A stretch of DNA of 10,598 nucleotides from an uncultured Faecalibacterium sp. (GTDB taxonomy: Bacteria; Bacillota; Clostridia; Oscillospirales; Ruminococcaceae): assembly GCA_900772565.1 (NCBI GenBank), contig CAAHET010000125.1, forward strand, positions 1 to 10,598, in the 5' to 3' direction. Numbering within the stretch: the stretch's first letter is position 1; each line of letters opens with the position of its first letter. Position numbers and translations under genes: made by a program. The notes beneath the pieces are model-generated. The model saw only the letters and a list, made by a program, of their open reading frames with translations, searched no databases and was not told where the DNA came from. Shown one piece after another: positions 1-5,466 of this stretch.

Positions 1-56
1 ACCATGCGGCCCTTGCCCTCATCGCCCCAGTTGATACCCGTAATTGCAGTAAGCAT
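1..56 (-). CDS. purA: Adenylosuccinate synthetase, N-terminal fragment (gene runs off the left edge)
   Basis: Reading leftward from an ATG at 56, the 18 complete codons give MLTAITGINWGDEGKGRM. The WGDEGKG stretch is the GTP-binding P-loop hallmark at the start of PurA, which joins IMP and aspartate to make adenylosuccinate in AMP synthesis in the cytosol. The stretch is short but this motif is nearly diagnostic. An AGAGGT ribosome binding site lies 8 to 9 nt before the ATG, and a promoter lies about 120 bp upstream. The rest of the gene is outside the window, so intactness cannot be judged. Overlapping plus-strand reading frames here are shadows. Confidence 0.9.
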   Translation of the reverse strand, partial: MLTAITGINWGDEGKGRM

Positions 57-174
57 AATAAATGACCTCTTTATCCTTTTTTCAAAAGACAGCCTTTTCC
101 GTGCACCTTGCCCGGGATACGCTACCTTGGGTAAAACGCACCGGCTCGCTGCCCTTGCGGCACGCACCAATGCT

Positions 175-203
175 ATTATAGTATAGCACAGTCTGCCGCG
201 CAA
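175..203 (-). promoter_or_regulatory. purA promoter
   Basis: On the minus strand a -35 TTGCGC (198-203) is separated by exactly 17 bp from a perfect -10 TATAAT (175-180). The -35 begins inside the T-run of the terminator of the upstream lrgAB unit, so the end of one unit and the start of the next are fused. The predicted start near 168 gives a leader of about 110 nt before the purA ATG. The leader holds a small TGCC/GGCA hairpin (150-162), but I recognise no riboswitch in it. Confidence 0.65.
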
Positions 204-238
204 AAAAAGGGGCTGTTATAAAATACAACACCCCTTTT
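202..238 (-). terminator. Intrinsic terminator between lrgAB and purA
   Basis: AAAAGGGG (205-212) pairs with CCCCTTTT (231-238), and TGTT (214-217) continues the stem with AACA (227-230) after a one-base bulge. Read on the minus strand the stem runs into seven T residues (202-208). It is the second of two terminator-like hairpins behind lrgB and insulates purA from it. Confidence 0.75.
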
Positions 239-259
239 ATACAGATACATCCGATTGAC

Positions 260-290
260 AAAACAGCCGCCCGGTCTGCCCGGACGGCTG
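260..290 (-). terminator. First terminator after lrgB
   Basis: CAGCCG at 264-269 and CGGCTG at 285-290 bound a GC-rich hairpin of about 10 bp with a 5-nt loop. On the minus strand it is followed by TTTTG (259-263). It lies 37 bp after the lrgB stop. Confidence 0.65.
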
Positions 291-326
291 CTTTGCACGG
301 AAAAGCGCTTTTTCCGCACGCCTGTT

Positions 327-1034
327 TTACTGGATAAAGCCTACGAATACCGGGCAGAGCACGGCGGTCAGCACACCGGCTACGGCAATGGAAAGGCCGC
401 TCATGGCACCTTCTACCTCACCCATCTGCAGCGCCTTGCTGGTGCCCACGGCATGGGCTGCCGTGCCGATGCCCACACCCTTGGCGATGGGGTCGGTGAT
501 GTGGAACAGCTTGCACACGGTCTCGGCCAGCAGTGCGCCCACGATGCCGGTGACGATGACGATGGCACCGGTCAGGGCGGCGATGCCGCCCAGCTCTGCG
601 GCTACGTCCATGCTGATGGCGGTGGTCACCGACTTCGGCAGCAGGGTGGCGTACTGCTCCTGGGTCAGGTCCATTGCCAGTGCCAATGCAAAGGCGCTGC
701 CCAGACTGACCAGCGTGCCCACCGAGATGCCCGCAATGATGGCGGGCGCGTTCTTTTTGAGCAGGTCCAGCTTTTCATACAGCGGGATTGCCAGCGCCAC
801 CGTGGCGGGAAGCAGCAGATAGCTTACCGGCGCGGCGCTGGTTTTATAGTCCCCATAGGGGATATTGCATACCGACAGAAAAACGATGACAAAAATACTG
901 CCCAGCAGCAGCGGGTTAAAGATGGCCTTGCCGGTCACCTTATTGATGAGCGCACCCAGCCCAAAGGCCGCCAGCGTAAGCAGCACGCCCCAGGCCGCAG
1001 AGCCGGTCAAAAAGTTATTCAGCAGCTCCGTCAT
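327..1034 (-). CDS. lrgB: LrgB/CidB-family membrane protein
   Basis: This 235-residue, strongly hydrophobic protein has multiple membrane segments. It carries the family's conserved blocks: KSVTTAISMDVAAELGG at about residues 134-150, then GIGTAAHAVGTSKAL and MGEVEGAMSGLS in the C-terminal half. LrgB works with LrgA in the cytoplasmic membrane. In staphylococci the pair was described as antiholin-like and affecting murein hydrolase activity and cell lysis; in other bacteria and plants members are linked to pyruvate or glycolate transport. Which applies here cannot be read from sequence. The ATG at 1034 lies inside the end of lrgA (20-bp overlap), behind a strong AAGGAGGAGG site, so the two genes are translationally coupled. 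The length is normal for the family. Confidence 0.93.
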   Translation of the reverse strand: MTELLNNFLTGSAAWGVLLTLAAFGLGALINKVTGKAIFNPLLLGSIFVIVFLSVCNIPYGDYKTSAAPVSYLLLPATVALAIPLYEKLDLLKKNAPAIIAGISVGTLVSLGSAFALALAMDLTQEQYATLLPKSVTTAISMDVAAELGGIAALTGAIVIVTGIVGALLAETVCKLFHITDPIAKGVGIGTAAHAVGTSKALQMGEVEGAMSGLSIAVAGVLTAVLCPVFVGFIQ

Positions 1035-1395
1035 GGTCGGCCTCCTCCTTTTTATTGCGGGCGGTCAGCGCCTGCGTGGTGCGGCCTGCCGCCGCCATCA
1101 CCAGCACCGTCACCGGCAGAATGGCGATCAGGATGGGCAGCAGCAGCTGTCCCATCTCTGCCCACAGCTCCATGATGCCCGCAGCGGCGGGCACGAACAG
1201 CAGCGGAAAAATACCGGTCAGGTAGGTGCCGGTCTCCTTGACCTGCTCCAGCTTTACGATCCCGGCGGTCAGGGCTGCCAGCAGCAGCACCAGACCGTAC
1301 ACACTGGCAGGCACCGGCAGCGGCAGCACCGCGTGCAGCACCTCGCCCAGAAAACAGAACGCGAGAATGCGCCCGAACTGAAAAATATACTTCGT
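1015..1395 (-). CDS. lrgA: LrgA/CidA-family membrane protein (apparent ACG start)
   Basis: Starting at 1395 the product is 126 residues and begins KYIFQFGRILAFCFLGEVLH at residue 2. It has the family motif LPLPVPASVYGL (25-36), four likely membrane helices and the FVPAAAGIME segment near 68-79. It is the partner of LrgB in the membrane. The start is odd: the codon at 1393-1395, where family members begin, is ACG, with an AAAGGGGAG ribosome binding site 7 nt upstream. The frame stays open upstream to an ATG at 1500, but that ATG is part of the predicted -35 element. An in-frame GTG (1464) sits at the predicted transcript start and a TTG (1434) has no ribosome binding site. So the gene either uses ACG, uses TTG with a 13-residue extension, or has a damaged start codon. 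Confidence 0.88.
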   Translation of the reverse strand, partial: TKYIFQFGRILAFCFLGEVLHAVLPLPVPASVYGLVLLLAALTAGIVKLEQVKETGTYLTGIFPLLFVPAAAGIMELWAEMGQLLLPILIAILPVTVLVMAAAGRTTQALTARNKKEEADHDGAAE

Positions 1396-1402
1396 GTCAG
1401 AA

Positions 1403-1411
1403 CTCCCCTTT
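1403..1411 (-). promoter_or_regulatory. Ribosome binding site that points to the ACG start of lrgA
   Basis: On the minus strand AAAGGGGAG stands 7 nt (TTCTGAC) before the ACG codon at 1395-1393. This is the only good Shine-Dalgarno sequence in the lrgA leader, and its spacing fits ACG and no other in-frame start codon. Confidence 0.6.
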
Positions 1412-1474
1412 CTGGTCTTATAACGTACAGACAACGGGCTTTTGCCCGGAATTTTCTGTCTCACACAAAGTAAA

Positions 1475-1503
1475 AGTATACCGCGGACTGCCCGCCCCAT
1501 CAA
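1475..1503 (-). promoter_or_regulatory. lrgAB promoter
   Basis: On the minus strand TTGATG (-35, 1498-1503), a 17-bp spacer and TATACT (-10, 1475-1480) form a good sigma-A type promoter. Transcription should start near 1468. The leader to the ACG is about 75 nt and contains a CGGGC-TTTT-GCCCG hairpin (1435-1448). Confidence 0.6.
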
Positions 1504-1521
1504 CCGTAAATCTTGCCAAGA

Positions 1522-1546
1522 AGTTCTGCACCTTTTGCGCAGAACT
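1522..1546. repeat. Perfect 8-bp dyad upstream of the lrgAB promoter
   Basis: AGTTCTGC (1522-1529) and GCAGAACT (1539-1546) are a perfect inverted repeat with a 9-bp centre. It lies just upstream of the lrgAB -35 and just past the terminator of the Rrf2 gene. It has no T-run, so it looks more like a protein-binding site, perhaps for an activator of lrgAB, than a second terminator. No matching regulator gene is in the window. Confidence 0.45.
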
Positions 1547-1550
1547 GTAC

Positions 1551-1581
1551 AAAAAAGCGCACCGGTGCAGTTCCGGTGCGC
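1551..1581 (-). terminator. Terminator of the Rrf2-family gene
   Basis: GCGCACCGG (1557-1565) and CCGGTGCGC (1573-1581) form a perfect 9-bp stem with a 7-nt loop, followed on the minus strand by six T residues (1551-1556). It starts 6 bp after the gene's stop codon. Confidence 0.9.
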
Positions 1582-1586
1582 AAGGT

Positions 1587-2018
1587 TCAGATCACATAAT
1601 CGTTGCCGGCCTGATCCGGCAGGGCAAGGTCTGCCAGCGTGATCTTGCCGAAGTAGTCCGAGATCAGGTCGTTGAGCCCCTTCCACATCTCGTAGGTGCG
1701 GCAGTCGGCCATCCGGGCGCAGGCAGAAGCCCCGGGGGTCAGGCAGCTTACCGGGGCAAGACTGCCCTCGGTAAGCATCAAGATCTCGCTTACGGTGTAC
1801 TGATCCGGGCTGCGGGTCAGCCGGTAGCCGCCGCCCTTGCCGCGCAGCCCCTCCAGAAAGCCGTTCTGCACCAGCACCTTGAGGATGTTCTCCAGATACT
1901 TTTCCGAGATCTCCTGCCGGGTGGCTACTTCCTTTAAGGGAACATATTTTTCAGACTGATGCTCCGCGAGGTCGATCATCACCCGCAGCGCATAGCGTCC
2001 TTTGGTCGAAACGATCAT
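1587..2018 (-). CDS. Rrf2-family transcriptional regulator with a three-cysteine centre
   Basis: This 143-residue protein begins MIVSTKGRYALRVMIDLA, the typical Rrf2 start. A winged helix-turn-helix follows at about residues 27-66 (LKEVATRQEISEKYLENIL, then the RGKGGGYRL wing). C92, C100 and C106 lie where IscR-type members bind an iron-sulfur cluster (three cysteines in IscR, at 92, 98 and 104, plus a histidine). Here the first spacing is C-x7-C and I see no obvious histidine ligand. Family members sense Fe-S status, NO or cysteine supply. The neighbour is a divergent cysK, as expected for a CymR- or IscR-like repressor of cysteine genes; CymR itself lacks these cysteines. The ATG at 2018 follows GGAAGGAAG. 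Regulation of cysK is inferred from position and the dyad at 2144-2166. Confidence 0.93.
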   Translation of the reverse strand: MIVSTKGRYALRVMIDLAEHQSEKYVPLKEVATRQEISEKYLENILKVLVQNGFLEGLRGKGGGYRLTRSPDQYTVSEILMLTEGSLAPVSCLTPGASACARMADCRTYEMWKGLNDLISDYFGKITLADLALPDQAGNDYVI

Positions 2019-2056
2019 AATCCGTACTTCCTTCCGGTCAAATTTTAATATAACCC

Positions 2057-2085
2057 ATTATACAACAGGGTAAGTCACTTTTCAA
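2057..2085 (-). promoter_or_regulatory. Promoter of the Rrf2-family gene
   Basis: On the minus strand TTGAAA (-35, 2080-2085), a 17-bp spacer and a perfect TATAAT (-10, 2057-2062). The predicted start near 2050 gives a leader of about 32 nt. It stands back to back with the cysK promoter; the two -35 boxes are 23 bp apart. Confidence 0.75.
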
Positions 2086-2108
2086 TCCCACTTTTTTTCA
2101 AAAAAACC

Positions 2109-2137
2109 TTGACAAGCAGGGAAAACGGGACTATAAT
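2109..2137 (+). promoter_or_regulatory. cysK promoter, perfect sigma-A consensus
   Basis: TTGACA (2109-2114), exactly 17 bp, then TATAAT (2132-2137). All 12 consensus positions match. Such a promoter should be very strong unless held down, which fits the repressor-like dyad directly downstream. The leader of about 110 nt carries a GCCGG-gcaca-CCGGC hairpin at 2188-2202. Confidence 0.85.
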
Positions 2138-2143
2138 GCCATC

Positions 2144-2166
2144 AAACCCACAAAGAATGTTGGTTT
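2144..2166. promoter_or_regulatory. Dyad over the cysK transcription start, candidate Rrf2 operator
   Basis: AAACCCAC (2144-2151), a 7-bp centre, then GTTGGTTT (2159-2166). Seven of eight arm positions are symmetric. The site starts 6 bp after the -10, where a bound repressor would block transcription. Its CC...GG distance of 13 bp inside A/T arms matches the layout of the E. coli IscR type 2 site (CC, 13 bp, GG with A/T flanks), though the inner YA/TR bases differ. Binding by the neighbouring Rrf2 protein is inference. Confidence 0.5.
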
Positions 2167-2254
2167 AAAGGTTTAGAGGGAATCACAGCCGGGCACACCG
2201 GCGCAAGACAGGGCCATGTACCCCGTAACGATATTAGAAAGAGGGACAAGTATT

Positions 2255-3187
2255 ATGAGCAAGATCTATACCGCCGCAGATCAGTTGATCGGTCACACCC
2301 CGCTGCTGGAGCTCAGCCATATTGAAAAGGAAGAGCAGCTGTCCGCCCACGTCATTGCCAAGCTGGAGTACTTCAACCCCGCCGGTTCTGTGAAGGACCG
2401 CATTGCGAAAAAGATGATCGACGACGCCGAGGCCAAGGGTCTGCTGAAGGAAGGCTCCGTCATCATCGAGCCCACCTCTGGCAACACCGGCATCGGTCTG
2501 GCTGCTGTGGCAGCTGCCAAGGGCTACCGCATCATCATCGTGATGCCCGAGACCATGAGCGTGGAACGCCGCCAGCTGATGAAGGCTTACGGTGCTGAGC
2601 TGGTGCTCAGCGAGGGTGCCAAGGGCATGAAGGGTGCCATTGCCAAGGCCGACGAGCTGGCAAAGGAGATTCCCAATTCCTTCATCCCCGGCCAGTTCGT
2701 GAACCCTGCCAACCCGCAGGCACACATCGAGACCACCGGCCCCGAGATCTGGGAGGATACCGACGGCAAGGTCGATATCTTTGTGGCAGGCGTTGGCACC
2801 GGCGGCACCGTGACCGGCGTTGGCAAGTACCTCAAGAGCAAGAACCCCGCCGTCAAGGTGGTGGCCGTTGAGCCCGCTTCCTCCCCTGTGCTGAGCAAGG
2901 GTACTGCCGGTGCACATAAAATTCAGGGCATCGGCGCAGGCTTTGTGCCGGACGTGCTGGACACCACCGTCTATGACGAGATCATCGCCGTGGAGAACGA
3001 TGATGCCTTTGCCACCGGCCGTCTGATTGGTCACAAGGAGGGCGTTCTGGTGGGCATCTCCTCTGGTGCTGCTGTCTGGGCCGCCATCCAGCTGGCAAAG
3101 CGCCCGGAGAACGCAGGTAAGAACATCGTTGTTCTGCTGCCCGATACCGGCGACCGCTACCTGTCCACCCCGCTGTTTGCTGAATAA
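2255..3187 (+). CDS. cysK: Cysteine synthase (O-acetylserine sulfhydrylase)
   Basis: This 310-residue PLP enzyme has the normal length. It makes cysteine from O-acetylserine and sulfide in the cytosol. The lysine that binds PLP is K47 in NPAGSVKDR. PTSGNTGIGLA (73-83) holds the substrate-binding TSGNTG loop. GVGTGGTVTGVG binds the PLP phosphate and IQGIGAGFVP follows, as in CysK. The frame also has an ATG 13 codons earlier (2216), but the start at 2255 has an AGAGGG site 9 nt upstream and gives the usual N-terminus SKIYTAADQLIGHTPL. The gene stands alone between a consensus promoter and a strong terminator, with an Rrf2 regulator divergent. No cysE is visible here, so O-acetylserine must be supplied from elsewhere. 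Confidence 0.96.
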   Translation: MSKIYTAADQLIGHTPLLELSHIEKEEQLSAHVIAKLEYFNPAGSVKDRIAKKMIDDAEAKGLLKEGSVIIEPTSGNTGIGLAAVAAAKGYRIIIVMPETMSVERRQLMKAYGAELVLSEGAKGMKGAIAKADELAKEIPNSFIPGQFVNPANPQAHIETTGPEIWEDTDGKVDIFVAGVGTGGTVTGVGKYLKSKNPAVKVVAVEPASSPVLSKGTAGAHKIQGIGAGFVPDVLDTTVYDEIIAVENDDAFATGRLIGHKEGVLVGISSGAAVWAAIQLAKRPENAGKNIVVLLPDTGDRYLSTPLFAE

Positions 3188-3204
3188 TCTCCAAAAACTC
3201 TCCT

Positions 3205-3240
3205 CTCCCGCTCTGCACCCTGCAGGGCGGGAGTTTTTTT
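3205..3240 (+). terminator. cysK terminator
   Basis: A 13-bp stem with one wobble pair (CTCCCGC..CTGCA pairing with TGCAG..GCGGGAG, 3205-3233) and a CCC loop, followed by seven T residues (3234-3240). Confidence 0.93.
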
Positions 3241-3426
3241 ACCCCCTCAGGCTCACTTCGTTCGCCAGATTCCCCCTTTTGTCACCTGCGGTGACATCTT
3301 CCCCCGGAGCGGGGGAAGTCGGCCCTCAAGGGGACGCCTTTGCGTTGTGCCAGAAACTTTGCCGCCACCGCTGAAGCCTTCCCCTTGGGGAAGGTGGCTG
3401 TGACCAACGGGAGCAGACGGAAGGGG
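3241..3426. repeat. Palindrome-rich intergenic repeat, probably a non-coding MITE/REP-type element
   Basis: Between the cysK terminator and the next promoter is a stretch made of short stems: GTCACC/GGTGAC (3281-3295), CTTCCCCC/GGGGGAAG (3298-3318) and a perfect CCTTCCCC-TT-GGGGAAGG (3377-3394). It begins with CCCCTCAGGCTCAC and ends with CGGAAGGGG, so the ends are roughly inverted (CCCCT...AGGGG). This resembles the dispersed CCCCTCA...GGGG elements I recall from Faecalibacterium and related genomes. I see no protein-coding sense in it. Only one copy is present in the window, so repeat status rests on resemblance. Confidence 0.55.
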
Positions 3427-3458
3427 TACTTTCTCCCCTTTCCCCTCACGCAATTTTA

Positions 3459-3467
3459 TGCTACAAT
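3459..3467 (+). promoter_or_regulatory. Probable promoter of the tRNA-dihydrouridine synthase gene (extended -10)
   Basis: TG-C-TACAAT (3459-3467) is an extended -10 element 32 bp before the gene. No good -35 box lies 17 bp upstream; the extended TGn may compensate. The leader would be about 25 nt. Confidence 0.5.
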
Positions 3468-3498
3468 ACCGGTAACAAAAACGTTTGGAGAAACGCCC

Positions 3499-4449
3499 AT
3501 GCTTTATTATGCTGCCCCCATGGAGGGGTTTACAGACCGGGTCTGGCGGCAGACCCATCAGAAATGGTTCGGTGTGGAAGGCGCTGCCGACCGCTATTAT
3601 GCGCCTTTTATCTCCCCGCCGGAAAACCGGGTACTCATTAAAAAGAAGATGGCAGAGCTTGCCCCGGCGGCAAACCCCGGTGCACCTGTCATCCCGCAAT
3701 TGCTGGCAAAGGACGGCGAGCTGGCCGCGTGGATGATCGGGCAGCTGCGGGCGCTGGGCTATACCGAGGTGAACCTGAATCTGGGCTGTCCCGCCGGGAC
3801 GGTGACTGCCAAGGGCAAGGGCTCCGGGATGCTGCGCGACCCGGCCAAGGTGGACGCCTTTCTGGACGGGGTATTCTCCCATGCCGACGGGCCCGTCTCG
3901 GTCAAGACCCGTCTGGGTGTGGAGAAACCGGAAGAGTTTGCCGCCATTCTGGAAATTTATAGCCGCTACCCCATCTCGGAGCTGACCATCCACCCCCGGA
4001 TGATGCGGCAGCAGTACCGCGGGCAGGCCGACCGCGCCGCCTTTGCGGCTGCGCTGCCCCGGTGCACCATGCCGGTGTGCTACAACGGCGATGTGACCAC
4101 CGCCGCCCAGCTCCACGCGCTGGAAGAGGAGTTCCCCGCCCTGTCCGGCATCATGGTGGGGCGCGGACTCATCGCCGACCCGGCGCTCTTCCGCAGGGCG
4201 CGGGGCGGTGCGCCCGCCACCAAGGAGGAGCTGCGGGGCTACCTGACCGATTTGTACCACGGCTACACTGAACTGTTCGGCAGCGCAGGCTGTGCCATCA
4301 GCCGAATGAAAGGGCACTGGTTCTACCTCGTCCACTGCTTTGCCGGGGCGGAAAAGCTGGAAAAGCAGCTGAAAAAGCTGCGGGAGCCGTGGGAGTACGA
4401 GGTGGTGGTGAACCAGATCTTCACCCTGCCGCTGGTGGAAAATGATTAA
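3499..4449 (+). CDS. tRNA-dihydrouridine synthase (Dus family)
   Basis: This 316-residue FMN-dependent TIM-barrel protein reduces specific uridines in tRNA D-loops to dihydrouridine using NADPH. The N-terminus MLYYAAPMEGFTDRVWR holds the family's FMN-binding APMxGxTD motif. NLNLGCPAGTV contains the catalytic cysteine (C97), and VSVKTRLG, LTIHPRMMRQQYRG (the catalytic-site lysine/arginine and histidine strands), VCYNGDV and IMVGRGLIADPALF follow in the expected order. The ATG at 3499 follows GGAG by 8 nt, although the frame is open further upstream through the repeat. The start MLYYAAPMEG and length are nearer DusC-like or clostridial Dus proteins than DusB, so I give no subtype. The gene is convergent with ireB. 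Confidence 0.93.
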   Translation: MLYYAAPMEGFTDRVWRQTHQKWFGVEGAADRYYAPFISPPENRVLIKKKMAELAPAANPGAPVIPQLLAKDGELAAWMIGQLRALGYTEVNLNLGCPAGTVTAKGKGSGMLRDPAKVDAFLDGVFSHADGPVSVKTRLGVEKPEEFAAILEIYSRYPISELTIHPRMMRQQYRGQADRAAFAAALPRCTMPVCYNGDVTTAAQLHALEEEFPALSGIMVGRGLIADPALFRRARGGAPATKEELRGYLTDLYHGYTELFGSAGCAISRMKGHWFYLVHCFAGAEKLEKQLKKLREPWEYEVVVNQIFTLPLVEND

Positions 4450-4459
4450 ATGGTCACAC

Positions 4460-4494
4460 AAAAAAGCCCGCCGTCTTGTACAGACAGCGGGGCT
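4460..4494 (-). terminator. Terminator between dus and ireB, oriented for ireB
   Basis: AGCCC-GC and GTCT (from 4465) pair with AGAC and GCGGGGCT (to 4494) around a TGTAC loop, with one bulge and a mismatch. On the minus strand the stem ends in a T-run (4460-4465). On the plus strand no T-run follows, so it would stop dus transcripts poorly. Confidence 0.8.
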
Positions 4495-4508
4495 GAAAAG
4501 GACCGTAT

Positions 4509-4754
4509 TTACACATTGAGATAGCTGCGCAGCATGGCTTGCAACAGGTCGTCACGGTCCACCTTGCGGATCATGGCACGGGCATTCTTATAGGTCGTAA
4601 TGTAGGTAGGGTCTTCGGACAAAATGTAGCCCACCAGCTGATTGACCGGGTTGTAGCCTTTTTCCTTCAAAGCATCGTACACCTGTTGTACGATCTCGTG
4701 GATCTCATAGTCCTTTTTATCGTGGATGGAGAAAATCGCGGTTGCGTCTCCCAC
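4509..4754 (-). CDS. ireB: IreB/ReoM family regulatory phosphoprotein (UPF0297, DUF965)
   Basis: The 81-residue product matches the family throughout, notably IVQQVYDALKEKGYNPVNQLVGYILSEDP split over residues 22-50, then TYITTYKNARAMIRKVDRDDLL and a YL end. In enterococci (IreB) and Listeria (ReoM) this protein is phosphorylated on an N-terminal threonine by a PASTA-type Ser/Thr kinase. It controls cell-wall synthesis through MurA stability and cephalosporin resistance. I place the start at GTG 4754: it is 8 nt from AAGGGGG and gives the usual M-x-D-x-T beginning with a threonine at 5. A GTG at 4763 directly abuts the ribosome binding site and is less likely. The usual neighbours (alaS, ruvX) are absent; the gene stands alone with its own promoter and terminator. 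Confidence 0.93.
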   Translation of the reverse strand: MGDATAIFSIHDKKDYEIHEIVQQVYDALKEKGYNPVNQLVGYILSEDPTYITTYKNARAMIRKVDRDDLLQAMLRSYLNV

Positions 4755-4786
4755 GCAATACACCCCCTTCGGTTGAAACTAGTCTC

Positions 4787-4815
4787 ATTGTACACGAAAT
4801 GCGCCGAAACTTCAA
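4787..4815 (-). promoter_or_regulatory. ireB promoter
   Basis: On the minus strand TTGAAG (-35, 4810-4815), a 17-bp spacer and TACAAT (-10, 4787-4792). The predicted start is about 25 nt before the ribosome binding site. Confidence 0.65.
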
Positions 4816-4918
4816 GATAATTACGCTGGATTTGCACATCCTGCACAAAATTTCCAGCATTGTTCCGGCAAGATGAACGATGTCCGGGCGGCATTCTGCC
4901 CGCGAAAGGAGCCTTTGT

Positions 4919-5326
4919 ATGCTTTACGGCATCGGCTGCGACCTGTGCAGCCTTTCCCATCTGGAAAAAAGTCTTTCCTCTGCCCACGCGGCCGCCTTTG
5001 TGCGCCGGGTTTACGGCCCGGCAGAGCAGGCGGCGCTGGGGCTTTGTGAAGCTTCCCCTGCGCCGCTGAACGCCCACCGCCTTGCAAGCGCCGCCGCAGA
5101 TTTTGCCGCTAAGGAAGCCTTTCTCAAGGCGGCGGGCACCGGCCTGCGGGAGCCTTTTTCCCTGCGGGAGATCGAAGCCGTCCGGCAGGAAAACGGTGCC
5201 CCGGCCTACCGCTTCAGCGGACAGACCGCCGCATGGGTGGCGCAGCACCGGCTGCGCGCCCGGCTCTCCCTGAGCCACGAGGGCGGCATGGCGCTGGCCT
5301 TCTGCACGCTGGAAGAGGAAAACTGA
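4919..5326 (+). CDS. acpS: Holo-[acyl-carrier-protein] synthase
   Basis: This 135-residue protein moves the 4'-phosphopantetheine arm from CoA to the serine of apo-ACP, switching on fatty-acid synthesis. GIGCDLCSL at 4-12 holds the magnesium-binding aspartate (D8), and FAAKEAFLKAAGTGL at 62-76 holds the second ligand E66. LSLSHEGGMALAF at the C-terminus is the family's closing strand. The ATG at 4919 follows AAAGGAG by 6 nt; an earlier in-frame ATG at 4880 lacks this. It is a little longer than many AcpS proteins, with an alanine-rich middle (33-60). The mazF-type gene follows 140 bp downstream on the same strand. In B. subtilis the acpS locus also leads to ndoAI-ndoA, with two genes in between that are missing here. 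I see no clear promoter in 4755-4918. Confidence 0.93.
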   Translation: MLYGIGCDLCSLSHLEKSLSSAHAAAFVRRVYGPAEQAALGLCEASPAPLNAHRLASAAADFAAKEAFLKAAGTGLREPFSLREIEAVRQENGAPAYRFSGQTAAWVAQHRLRARLSLSHEGGMALAFCTLEEEN

Positions 5327-5381
5327 CCACCCTTTGTGCATACAATGGAATATCGCCCCCGCACTGCATAAGCCGCACCCG

Positions 5382-5423
5382 GTCTGCGCATACTGAGAGC
5401 AGACAGGATGCGCCGGACGCATC
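5382..5423 (+). promoter_or_regulatory. Two tandem hairpins in the mazF leader
   Basis: GTCTGC (5382-5387) and GCAGAC (5399-5404) form one perfect 6-bp inverted repeat. Two bases later GATGCG (5407-5412) and CGCATC (5418-5423) form another around CCGGA. They occupy the gap between acpS and mazF, ending about 28 nt before the AGGAGGG site. Neither has a T-run. They could be an RNA structure affecting translation or stability, or operator sites. Confidence 0.45.
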
Positions 5424-5466
5424 ACATAGCGGGGCACATCCTCCAGACAAACAGGAGGGAGATTCC

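Noticed and set aside
4..186. Plus-strand 60-codon frame at the left edge
   Set aside because: It lies opposite the purA start, leader and promoter and has no ribosome binding site or family resemblance.
2167..2254. T-box or S-box riboswitch in the cysK leader
   Set aside because: No T-box sequence (GGGTGGNACCGCG-like), no specifier stem and no terminator before the start; only a 5-bp hairpin is seen.
3241..3426. CRISPR array
   Set aside because: The stems differ from one another and there is no regular repeat-spacer spacing or cas gene.
4825..4858. GCTGGA/TCCAGC inverted repeat between ireB and acpS
   Set aside because: Only 6 bp with a 22-nt centre, not aligned to a clear acpS promoter; could easily be chance.
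5233..5466. In-frame upstream extension of mazF through the end of acpS, or a small antitoxin in the gap
   Set aside because: The extension is antitoxin-unlike, overlaps acpS in another frame, and the ATG at 5467 has AGGAGGG. Short frames in the gap (for example from ATG 5408) run into mazF in the wrong frame without family features.
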